Below, piece after piece: positions 20,803 to 31,165 of a stretch of 64,000 bases of DNA (positions are counted from its first letter, which is position 1; each line of letters starts with the position of its first letter). This DNA is from Blattamonas nauphoetae (Eukaryota > Preaxostyla > Oxymonadida): positions 310,001-374,000 of the forward strand of contig JARBJD010000029.1 of NCBI GenBank assembly GCA_033064195.1. Direction: 5' to 3'. Made by a program: the position numbers and the translations under genes. Below the pieces are notes generated by a model, which worked only from the letters and a program-made list of their open reading frames with translations, was not told where the DNA came from and ran no database searches.

Positions 20803-23423
20803 TCAATGTCGACCAACAAACTTCGCCTTTGTATAAACAAACTGCCCCTTCACATGAGCCCCCGTCTCAATCTTCTCACCCTTAACAATCTCAGGCTGGA
20901 TCTGCTTTGGATTATCTCCCAACGAACACTGCAAATGAAGATACCGGAAATATCGCTCTCCTAACGCCCCAATGCACCGAAAGGCATCTCGCTCTCTTTG
21001 GAATGTTATACATAATAATCCTCGGACGACTGTTTGGGGTGGTTCAAGAGGATTGACTGGTCGGATTCGTGTGGAGACAGCGCCACGGAAGTCGAAAGAG
21101 ACGACGACACCGAAGCGGGAGAAGAGTGTCCGGAGAGAGTTTATGAGGCGCTCGGTGTCTGGGGAGGGATGAGAAGAGAGGTGATGAAGAAAGCGAAGTC
21201 GATGCGAGAAATGGTGAAAGAATGAGAGAATAAGGAAGCGGAGACTGAAATCCATACATTTCACATCCTGCCCCTCGTGAATGATCGATACATTCACTTT
21301 GCAGAAACTAATCGCTCGCAATTGAAGTTGCGGTTCGGTCAGATTATTCTCGACTCCCGAGTGTGTCGAGGACATTGTAGGGAACGACATTGAATTTGAA
21401 GAATTCGTTAATGATGCTAAAGAGGATTGGGTTTTGGCAAACAGCATGGAAGTGTTGGAAGGAGGTTTGGGGTGATTGGGATCGGCCGTTTGAGGTGACG
21501 CCGATGACGAGTTTAGTGAAGTCGCCAGAACTGACAACGGAAGGCCACCAAACTGAATGGAGAAAGGGGAAGTGCGCGCTGAAGAGGGGGTCCATTGAAT
21601 GGCTGGAATTTGTTTTGGGTCAGCTTGAGTCGTCTGAGTCGTCACAAGAGATGGGTCTTGTGGAGAAGAGTGACCTGTTGAATCATCTGCTGTTGAAACA
21701 TCATAAGTTAGAATCGCTTTTGTTTCATCAGTCGGTTTTGATGGATCTGTCCCAGTTCCTGTCGAGTATGTCCGTGAGTCAGGCAGTCCTGAAGGTGTTG
21801 GCGTGAGCGAGGTGTCAAACGATGAATGAACAAATGATGAACGATCAGCCGAATAGATTTTGGATGATGGGTGAGCGTTTGATGTGGTGTGAGTGAACGA
21901 TGATGTCGGGAAAGGTGACGGGGTTGTCGATGAAAATCCAGACGTCCCAAACAGCGTCGTTGTTTGCCCCGTGCCTTGTGACACAATGGAAGATAGAAAC
22001 GACGAACTATCCCGAGTTGAGGTGAAGAATGAGAGATCTGTTGAGTCTGAGAGGAGTGTTGAGAGTGTCGATCCACCTCCCGTTCGTGAGCGGCCTGATT
22101 TGTCACGATTATGATCTTTAGACTTTCTGTGTTCGTGTGAGTGACCTTTTCTTGATTCTGAATTTCGATGACTTCGTTTTCGTTTGGACCTGTCCGAACC
22201 TGTCCCTCCTCCAGACAGCGCACCAGTGTCTGCACTTCCTCGAGAGTCTGTCGGTCTGGATGATCTATCACTCGTCACAGACTGGTCTGAGAACGTTGAG
22301 AACGACGAGTGGCTGCGATGGGCGTCCGAATGATCGGAGGAATGGCCGTGTGAATAACTCGAGCCAGAGTACAGCGAGTTTGAAGCTGTTGTCGAGAAAG
22401 TGTCTTGGCTTACATCAGAATCCAGCGATATTGAAAACGAGTGGGTGATCGACGAAAAACCAGATGTCGATGTGAGAAAGTTGTATGATGAGGACCCCAC
22501 AGTGTTGTTGCCAGTCTGGCTTCGTGATCCTTTGTGACGGCTTTTAGAACGACTCAGGGACAGTTCGAGGAGAGGTGTGAAGACAGATCGTTCGGGATGG
22601 TCCATTCCGGCGAATGTGGCTTGGAACATTGTTGTGCGAGGTCGGATGGTCATCCCTCGGAACGTCACACGTCCAAGAGCAGTTTGGTGGGAGGTTGGAG
22701 TGAACTCGACGACGAGTGAGAGCGAACCACCGACAGGGATGGTGCCTGCAAAATACAATCAATAAGAAAAGAGACCTTCCATCGGGCTGATCTTCAGAGC
22801 GGGGTCAAGATCAGAATGTTCAATAGTGAAGGAATGTGGGTAGTCGTGTAGTGAGTCGAAGCGAAACACGCGTGTTTCTCTGAGAAATGAGGAAATCGGA
22901 AGAGATATACGTTTTTCCAATTTCACAGTCATGAAAACTGACGAGGGGAGGGAGAAGAACGCCTGTGTACGCTGGAACTGCAATGATGCCCATGTGCGTC
23001 TCCTAGAACAGTATGATCAAGAAAATGAAGCAAACAGCACGTGAAGTCTTGATGATTAATTTGTCCTCCCAAACTCCATATCTATTTGGTGAGAATTGAG
23101 GACAGATTACGTGAGATTGACCAGCTGGCAGACCAAACTTAACGAATCAAAATTTCGGAAAAAACCGATTGTTCCACATTCAAAATGAACCCTGGTAGTT
23201 GGGGATAGATGAAATATAGGTGGACAGTGCTCGTGTGATTGTTGACAACTTTGAATGCTCCAGTGCAATGTTTGTTCAATGAATCGTAGCACATGACAAG
23301 TGTCTGGGGATGAACATCAAGAAGGTGAGATCTTTTGAGCATGGATCGAGTGCTTTCAAACAAACACCTGAACACCCCATTATTTGTGTTCTGAATCGAC
23401 AAAGTTGGAAACGTTGCTCCCAT
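20803..23423 (-). CDS. MSP/ASH-like beta-sandwich protein with C-terminal RRM-like domain
   Basis: The minus-strand exons are about 23423-23144, 23124-23111, 23081-23041, 23002-22776, 22745-21258 and 21158-20803. The N-terminal part looks like tandem MSP/ASH-type immunoglobulin-like repeats (LDVHPQTLVMCYDSL, GTIPVGGSLSLVVEFTPTS), as in centrosomal and ciliary proteins such as CEP192 or Hydin. A long Ser/Thr/His-rich disordered centre follows (about 22550-21350). After a 99-nt intron the C terminus resembles an RNA-recognition motif (LRTLFSRFGVVVSFDFRG, GLLCITFQRERDAFRCIG). The first join needs an intron of only 19 nt (23143-23125), which I treat as provisional. It lies about 95 bp downstream of SPRY copy 2, on the same strand. 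Confidence 0.6.
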
Positions 23424-23517
23424 CGATGGAACGAGTTCTGTTTGAGTTTCATTGATGGATTTTTGAGATGAAGCGAGAGATAGAATGAAATAATAACAAT
23501 GAAGTGCATCTTGAATC

Positions 23518-25789
23518 TTACATCTGGACAGGAATCGTTCCCCCAACCATCGATGCCTCTTTCACAACTTCCACTGACTCGATTGTCACCGAATCGTTCT
23601 TCCAGTAGAGGCACACAGCGAATCTGAAGGGAACAGGGATGTTTGTGAAGAAGGCTGGCTGCGTCTGACCTTCTTGCGACATTCGAACAGTTCTCCTTCC
23701 TTCTCGTCCATCTGCCTCGATCACCACTCGCTGTCCTGCTGCTCCCGCCTGGCATGCCGCTCTTTCATTTGCTGGGTTTCCATTCAACCATGTCCTTGGT
23801 GATGATGGGTGCAGATCCCAACCTCCTGCTCCTCGTTTCAGATCGTTGAAAGCGGTTGTCTGAGCATTGGCTGCGAGTGCCGAAGAGATGATGCCGATGA
23901 TGTAATTGGATGAAACAGTTCCAATGATCAGCGAGAGGCGAGCAACAGCAGCACCGAACTCGAAAGAGACGAGGCAACCACCATTACCTCTCTTGTTTGT
24001 GAAGGTGTTTCCACAGAGAGTGTAGTTTGACTGAGGGAAGAGTTCGATAGCTGGGGCACCCACTTTGCTTTTTCTTTTTCTTTCTTCTTCTTCTTTCTCT
24101 TTCCGCTTTTCCAGGCCTTCTTTGATGAGATGTTGGTTTGCTTCTCTTTCCGCTTGCAGTTCGGCCATCTGTCGTTCAAACTCCTTCCTTCGCTCCTCTT
24201 CTTTTCGAGCGCTTTCTTCTTTCTCCTTCCTTCGTTCAGCTTCAATTTCTTCTTCTTTCCTTTTCAGTTCCTCTTTCTCCTGCTTTCTTTCTGCTTTGAT
24301 CCTTTCCCTCTCCTTTCTTCTTTCCATTTCGCGTCGTTTCTCGTTCTCCTCCATTTCCAATCGAAGTCGCCCAATGTCCACTCCAATCACTCCTTCCTTC
24401 TTCTCTCCCAATCCCACAAACGACGAAGGGAAGTGTCGGATCAGCATCCCTCCAATCCAGTTGCTGACTTCGCTTCTTTCTTTGTCGTCTCCCCCTCTCT
24501 CCTCTTCTCTCCCAATCTCCACAATCATCGAGCGAAGTGTCCATTCAATCTCCGACAGTGCTGCTCGGCTCCGATTCACAACTGAATATCGACTTTCCGA
24601 TTCTTCCTTCTTTCTTTCGTTCTTCTTCGTTTCGGTCGTCTTCTTCGATTGTTCTTCATTTCGCAAGAATGACTTCAGTCCCATGCAAAACGAGTCCAGT
24701 GATTTCAGAACTGAAAGTCCATTTCCACTTCCAATCCCATCTCCACACGAAACAATCATTGAGCTTTGTTTGCACAGCCCTTCCACAACTCCACTGTTCA
24801 GAACTCCTTCCACATCTCCTCCCGACATCGACACACGGCACAGATGCCTGACACACCAAACAATCAACAATCAAGAAAATAAGAATGAAGAGAACAAGAA
24901 AGAGAAAGGAAGAGATGAGAAGAAGAGAAGACACACCCAACCACTCGCGATGCACTTTCCACATCTTTCGATGACGATTTCTGATGCACAAACAGAAAAA
25001 GAAGGAAACAAAAGAGAAAAAAAGGAAAAAGTGAAGAGAAGGAAGAAGAGGCACACAGAGACGAGATTCACGAGTGATGGAAGAAGACTGCTCACTCCAA
25101 CACGAAAAGGCAGACTCGCTCCACTCACAACAACCGACACAATTCCAGAAACAGACACCTGAACACCAAACATCATTCAGCAACAGAAGATGTGAAGAGG
25201 TCAAGACAATCACGAAGAAGATGACGAGGAAGATGAAGGAACGAACAAAAGACAGACGAAGAGCTCCTCGGAACAAGTATTTGCCAGTGTTGAGCAGAAC
25301 TCTTCCACCAATCCCGACGACATCACTTCTTCACTCAGTTTGTGAATATCGTTGTTTTCTGAACAGAGAATCACACAAACACGATCAGAAAAGAAATGAA
25401 CGAACGACAAGCAATATGATGACAAGAGTGAAATATCAACAAGAACGCAACAACAATGAACAACGGAAGGATGATCACACCCGACAAGAAGAGAGAATAG
25501 ACCACAAGCGCCGTTTTCTGTTTCGACGATTCATCGCCATCTCTGTATTTCTGCAGACAATCTGCTATCAGTGGACCCTACACATGAAAAAAATAGAAGG
25601 ATGAAAAATCAAAGGGAAAATTAGGAATAGAGAGATCAGAAAAGTCAAGAAATGATGAGTGAGATTTGGTGAATGTAAATCAGTGAATGAAGAATTATGA
25701 TCCACAAGAAGGAACCAAACTAGATCTCGTTCGGTTCTTGTGGAATTGGTGACGCTAGGCAGAGCATTCAAGGAAGGTTCAGGCAACAT
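23518..25789 (-). CDS. Coiled-coil/SPRY family protein, copy 2 (intact)
   Basis: Intact family member with the same six-exon plan as copy 1: 25789-25721, 25577-25481, 25358-25258, 25158-25057, 24980-24937 and 24847-23518. Splice phases are identical. The start MLPEPSLNALPSV is shared. The protein has helical N-terminal exons, an uninterrupted Glu/Lys/Arg coiled coil (about 24330-24070) and a C-terminal SPRY-like domain (about 24060-23518) with GQRVVIEADGREG and FTNIPVPFRFAV, ending TIPVQM. Upstream homology to copy 1 reaches at least the shared ATATTGTACTCGAAAC about 70 bp before the ATG, so the duplication carried promoter-proximal DNA. Exons 1-5 are nearly identical to copy 1, while the SPRY part is more divergent. 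Function unknown. Confidence 0.85.
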
Positions 25790-26044
25790 CGAGGGTTTGA
25801 AAAAAGTGATTTGGGATGGCCTCCGAAAACCTCGAGGTTTCGAGTACAATATTCACTTTTATCGTTTTCCTAGTCCTGTCCAGCGTTGTTTTCACGGTCA
25901 ATAGGCGATGATCTCCACCATTACGACAGAATTTGTCCAGACAAAACAAAGCGCAAAAAATGCTGACCTCAGGAAGCGAATTGTAGAAACAGTGAATGGG
26001 GAGGAAGATAATAACAAGCGGAAGAGAGAACCTGCCTCAGGCGA

Positions 26045-26407
26045 CTAACACACACGGAATGCGTGAGAGGAGTAGTTGTAGCGGATCCAAACAGGAAGAC
26101 TCAGAATAACAACACCCGTTGTCGGGTTCGCTGCGTGGACCGCCTGGTTGTTGTACCCGACCAGCCCAACATGCCCAGTGCGCCACAAGATGTCTCCCGG
26201 CTGAGCGTTGTTCACGCCCACATTCGCCAAGCCTCCTGGATATCCACGTGTTGTTGTCGGCACGGTCCGCCCCGACTGCTTGTACGCCATGTACACCAAT
26301 CCCGAGCAATCGAAGCAGTTCGGCCCAAGTCGGCAGCATTCTCCTGCGCGCCCCGAGCATTGGTTTTGGGAATATCCCTTTCCGTTCTGGGCGAAGGCGT
26401 AGTTCAC
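26045..26407 (-). CDS. NlpC/P60 family cysteine peptidase (N terminus unresolved)
   Basis: Papain-like NlpC/P60 hydrolase; in bacteria these cleave the D-Glu-diaminopimelate bond of peptidoglycan. Catalytic Cys lies in NCFDCSGLVYMAY, His in TGHVGLVGYN, and a third polar residue in VHAANP. The frame continues upstream of 26407 through GCVDAAV and a hydrophobic FFIVSLLSA stretch that could be a signal peptide, but no in-frame ATG is evident, so the 5' exon is unresolved. GC content is higher than the surroundings and the domain is intronless. In metamonads such as Trichomonas this family came from bacteria and attacks bacterial cell walls; a similar origin here is an inference. Confidence 0.85.
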   Translation of the reverse strand: MNYAFAQNGKGYSQNQCSGRAGECCRLGPNCFDCSGLVYMAYKQSGRTVPTTTRGYPGGLANVGVNNAQPGDILWRTGHVGLVGYNNQAVHAANPTTGVVILSLPVWIRYNYSSHAFRVC

Positions 26408-27790
26408 GGCTGCATCAACGCACCCGTTCGTCGTGTTCTCAAACGGAACAAATTGGCGGGCAGAAAGAAGCGATACAATGAAAAAGGGCTGTCCATGCTT
26501 CTGATTGAGATTTTTGTCATGCTTGGTTCGTTTGGACAGGCAGGCGGAGAGAGCTAGCGATCGATGACTGTTGCAGTGGGGGGAAGGTTATTTAGATGAA
26601 TGAAGAGGAAAAAAAGAGAAAATAGTTCAGAATTGTGGAGGTTGCGTCAGCTTGGATGGTTGCAAACGTCGCTTCTACAAACCATTCCATCAATCTCTAC
26701 AGGAAGATATAAACGTGGAAGAAAACACACTGTCCATGAAACTCATTCATAGACTCCTTCCAATCGCCCGAGATGCGTTGTTAATAATTTTGGTCCAAAT
26801 TTCCTGAGAAAGGGTAATATTGGTCCCATCACTGTTCTCACCAAAATTGGAGATAGAAACAATGTATGGATGGGAAACAGAAGACTGTGGACTCATTTAC
26901 AAAAAGAGATATCGATCAGACACATTAATTGTATTTTCATTTCTCGACTCATCTTCCCTTCGTCCTTCTGTTGGATAAGTTATTCCATGAACACCTCATT
27001 CATTACTGGCAGTTCATTTATTCGACTTCTGATTGAAACAGACAAGAATAAAGAAAAAGCTCATCACACTCTCTCAACAGCTGACTCTGCTTCTAACTTC
27101 GCTCAAGAGGGTTTTTTTTCTCGATTTTTTACCCAATTTTTGTCAGAACTTGATGCATTAGAACAGCTCATGCAAGAATTCTTCCCATACACGCGTCCGC
27201 ACACATCCAATGTGAGCAATCATACAAAAAATCGTTCCATGAAGTCATTACCTCCTCCAACCCCAACGAAGTTCGTTTCTCAGCACTGTTACCCGAACAC
27301 TGCCAAATACAAATGTAAATCCGAATGACTCATCCTTGTTTTCCATCTAGTACGCATGATTTGATCATGCCCACACCCGCCATTTCCTTCTTTTATTATA
27401 TGTGTTCACTCACTGTGTACTGTTTAGTCTTTTTCACGACCAATCTTCTTTCAATTTCATCGCCAGCGTTCGCGGTTCAGTTCGAACAATCCAGGCCTCA
27501 TTTTCACCACTTAGTAAAAGACCGTATTTATCATCGTCTCTCCCGTGTCTAAAGCACAGTCAGGAGCCTTCTTTTATCAATCATTCCGTTGAATCTTCTT
27601 TGTTCTTCCTTTAATGTCTTCTCGTCATTTGATGATGGGAATCCGTCTAGAATCTCAATTCGATTATGTGGATATTTTTCATGCTTCTGGATGGTTGATT
27701 GAAAATGTTGTGTTGATCTCCTTGTCCAAGATGACAGTACTGAACTGATCTGCCCATGTTTTCGATTCAATTTAAAATCCGGTAAATAGA
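26408..27790. other. Spacer with one weak reading frame
   Basis: About 1.4 kb without a supported gene. It probably holds the 5' end of the NlpC/P60 gene. A plus-strand frame (26987-27328, beginning MNTSFITGSSFIRLLIETD) has helical content (FLSELDALEQLMQEFFPY) but no neighbouring exons or known domain; coding status is uncertain. Confidence 0.35.
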
Positions 27791-30075
27791 ATGAGTCGTC
27801 AGAGGAAAACAAACCGTGCATCCGATAAAAACCTGTCTGTTCTCTCCTTTCTTCAATCTTTTCTTCTCCACCTTCATTCCATCGTCACATACCCTCCATT
27901 TTACTCAACTCCGACCAAACTCCGCCTGCGCCATTCAGAGCGAATGAAACTCCCTCAGCGACAGATAGATCTGTTGGCGAACGGAGAACGTCTCGACATC
28001 GGGCTTCGTCACAGATTGTATGTGCTCCAAGTTCAAACACATTCCGATCACATCCGAAAACTACATTTTTCTCTCAATTCTTTGTTTCTAATCCAGCTCC
28101 TTTGATGTCTTTCACTATCTTTTTCCATCTTTCTCTCTCATTTTAGGCGTCTGAGGACCCCGATTTGATTTCACCAGGTATCGCCACATTCTCTAAAAAT
28201 GATCTATTTCCTCACTTATATATCAACCTCGCTCATATTTCTCCACTCTTTCCTCATTACCAATCCTCTTATTCTCCGTATAGTCCAACAAAGAAGTTCA
28301 ATGGTTCGAGAAGTGGATGACACGACAAGTGCCCAAATAAGCTCCACACCTCTTCGATCTGTCACCAGCGAAACCGAAGAGACTGCAAAGAAGCCAGGGT
28401 TCTTCCAACGATGTTTCAAGAAAAAATCCAAGTCACAACAAGATAAAAACGCCACAGATTCGGAAGTTGAATCAAATCAAGTCACAACTGACACTGAAGC
28501 CTCCTCGAACACAGAAAACAAGAAGAAACAATCCAAACGAGCGAAGAAATTGGATAGTGAGAAATCATGGGCCGATAACCTCTTCACAATCTTTCTTTAC
28601 GTCTCGATCATCGCGCTTGGATTTGCAGTGGCATTTGTCGTATCTGTCGTCTTCTATTATCCTGAGGACTTCGATGAAGAAATCATTGATGACAACGGCA
28701 CTGTTGTCACTGATCACACCGCTAAACTCCAAAAAGCGTTGAAAAAACTTCAAAACGCCCAAGATCAAAAGGACAAGGAAATTCGAGACATTCAAGGGCA
28801 AATTGCAACTCTTAAGAACAAAATTAATTCAATGGAATTTGATGATCAGCGCAGACAAGAGGCTGAACGCCGAGTGGTATCATCCGATCGTCCTTCACGC
28901 TTTTTAGAAAGAGTTGGAAGAAGCACTGTCTCTGTTGGATGACGTGTCCACAACAAATGATGTCAGCAAGAGACAACCTGTCGCATCGTCTTCATATCCA
29001 TTTGTGACATCAAAGTTTGTCATGGGATCAATTCCACGATTTCCTTTTCCAATCATCTCTATCGTTCCTTTTCAATCTTCTCTCTCCTTCTCCAAGCTAT
29101 CCAAATATCGCAGTCATTTCAGCAGGCGCAGAAATCGCTGAATGTTCAGAAATCTTTGATCACAAGTTGATTGTCAAGGAGGAAATGGTTTGGGAGTGCA
29201 TCCCCGATCCAGAAGCAACTGTTGTTCCAGATGAGTCCACACAAACGGAAATTCCCGAAACATCGACAGAACCACAAAATCTTGAACCTTCAAAGGAATT
29301 GTCGGATCTAATTGAACAACCGCCGATGACGAATGCTGAAGTCCAGAATGATTTAGAAAATGAACAAAGCCAGCCAATTTCGGAGCCAGATACAATCGTT
29401 GAGCCCGTCACTGAGCCAATCAGTGAGCCTGAAGTCGAGCATCACACACAAGAAGAACAGTGCAATGGGAAGCGTGTTCTCCGCCCTCGCCGTGTCTTGA
29501 AATCGAAAACAGTTCTCAACAAGATGATTTCTTCCTCTAGAAAAGCAAAAAATGCACAAAAAGCTGAAGTTGTTCTAGATGTCTGTTTTATCTCAATTCT
29601 CATCTCCCATCATTATATTCACTATCAGCCTTCACTCTCACTTGGATCTTGCCTTCCTCTCTCCCTCCATTCGCCAACCTCCACCCACCCATTCATCACA
29701 ATTGATCTTCATCGCACCCTTCCTCTGAAATCAATCTCAATCTCCCACGCACCATCAAACCAAGCCCTGCCGACAACATATCTCTCAGCCCCACAAGATT
29801 TTGATGTATTTTGCGAAGAAAGCGTGAATCAAGCCGTTCCACACACAACAGAGTCTCAATCAGCTCCATTGTATAGAAAGACACTCCTCGGCCGTGGACA
29901 ATACAAATATGATGAATCAACACCGTCAAACACCACACAGACCTTCCCATTGGATAAACCGCTGGAGGGACAGAATGGAACTGTATGCAGCAGAGTTCGC
30001 GTGGAATTCACTTCAAATCATGGGGATCCGGACTTCATTTGCGTGTACAACATTCAGGTCCATCCTGCAGTGTAG
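27791..30075 (+). CDS. SUN-domain nuclear-envelope protein
   Basis: Inner-nuclear-membrane protein that would bridge to the cytoskeleton in a LINC complex. Frame-restoring joins: exon 1 ends 27834; later exons resume at about 27933, 28147, 28290, 28909, 29097 and 29630. Order of parts: basic nucleoplasmic N terminus (MSRQRKTNRAS), one transmembrane helix (FTIFLYVSIIALGFAVAFVV, about 28585-28650), a coiled coil (KLQKALKKLQNAQDQ), then the SUN domain. The domain starts NYPNIAVISAGAEIAECSE and resumes as ITIDLHRTLPLKSISISHA, FDVFCEE, GQYKYDE and VRVEFTSNHGDPDFICVYN. Odd: an acidic, then basic insertion of about 130 residues (about 29200-29570) splits the SUN domain. The stop is at 30073-30075. 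Confidence 0.85.
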
Positions 30076-30197
30076 ATCGTTTGATTAACGCGAAGGAGAA
30101 ATCGGGATCAAATCAATCATCAATTTTCGGGGATTTTTTCTCGATATCTCAGTATCTCTTCCTATTTTCTGGTCTTTTTTGGGGAATTTCTATCATA

Positions 30198-30926
30198 ATG
30201 AGGCAGAGAACAGTGTATTTTGATTCAATATGGATACCGTGGGCTGGTGATCCGAACTTTCCATCTGGAACGAAAATGAATCGTAATTCTCAAAAAAGTT
30301 ATTCACAGGCACTCCGTTCATTTTCACACCTCATGGACCAAATATCCTCACACAATTCTCCTCATGAGATACCAAATTCTGAAATCAGATCAATTGTGTC
30401 GAACCTCTGTTCACAAATTCCCACACGTCTTACCACCAAAGATTTACTTTTCAAAACAGTTTCGCCATACATCCCAGATCTTATCTCCATTTTCTGCTCG
30501 AAAAACAGAATCCTTCTTCTGGGGACTCTAATTACTCTTTTCCAGTCATTATTACTTGGCCCATCAGAAATATCCAAGGTAATTCTGTGCCATCAATATA
30601 TTCTCTACTGTGCAGGCATCTTTCAAGATCTGGAGGACGAATGGGTCGTCGAAGAATTGACTCATCTTTTCAACACTCTGATCACACCTTCTGAGAAACA
30701 AATGGGCTTTCAGGATCACCCTCATTTGCGAACACAATTGTGTTATGCTGGAATGGACGATATATTTGTTGCTCGTCGCACCATTTCGCTCACCCATTAC
30801 AACAAAGAAACAGACAACATTATGTGGTTTGTCCTTGATTCACGACTCAATTATCCACAACGGGGACCTAATTACGCTGGTTTTCGTCAAGTTAATCATC
30901 TTTCAAATCGAGATCCTTGGCTTTGA
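30198..30926 (+). CDS. Hypothetical helical protein
   Basis: An uninterrupted frame from an ATG at 30198 (MRQRTVYFDSIWIPW) of about 240 residues. It is rich in short hydrophobic helices (IPDLISIFCSKNRILLLGTL, then WVVEELTHLFNTLI), as in ARM/HEAT-type repeats. A possible 3' splice motif near 30617 gives a frame with an early stop, so I read straight through. No family is recognised. It lies about 120 bp downstream of the SUN gene on the same strand and converges on the kinase. Confidence 0.5.
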   Translation: MRQRTVYFDSIWIPWAGDPNFPSGTKMNRNSQKSYSQALRSFSHLMDQISSHNSPHEIPNSEIRSIVSNLCSQIPTRLTTKDLLFKTVSPYIPDLISIFCSKNRILLLGTLITLFQSLLLGPSEISKVILCHQYILYCAGIFQDLEDEWVVEELTHLFNTLITPSEKQMGFQDHPHLRTQLCYAGMDDIFVARRTISLTHYNKETDNIMWFVLDSRLNYPQRGPNYAGFRQVNHLSNRDPWL

Positions 30927-31165
30927 GCTTTTATGGAGAGATCTCTTCACCTTCAACAAACTATTGACTGCAACAGGAACAACACGAACACATGATTTGG
31001 AAAAGATGTATATCGTCAGCACTGATGATGAAAGAAGTTCAAAACAAGAAGAAAACAAGAAACACTCCTCCAACATCCCAACTGCACAGAAACGAAATAT
31101 GAATAGAAACAAAATGTTGGTCAAGACATATTTCAATAAAACCAACAACTAAATGGAATGCCGGA

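Noticed and set aside
25074-25604. Long frame antisense to SPRY copy 2 (also 249-779 and 58387-58763)
   Set aside because: Each is the mirror of the spliced 5' exons and introns of the family; the sense exons join in frame and are clearly the coding strand.
27549-27821. 90-codon minus-strand frame
   Set aside because: It overlaps the first exon of the SUN gene, lacks a domain, and no exon joins it.
30589-30617. Possible short intron in the 30198-30926 gene
   Set aside because: Removing it leads to a stop codon soon after, whereas reading through stays open with sensible helices.
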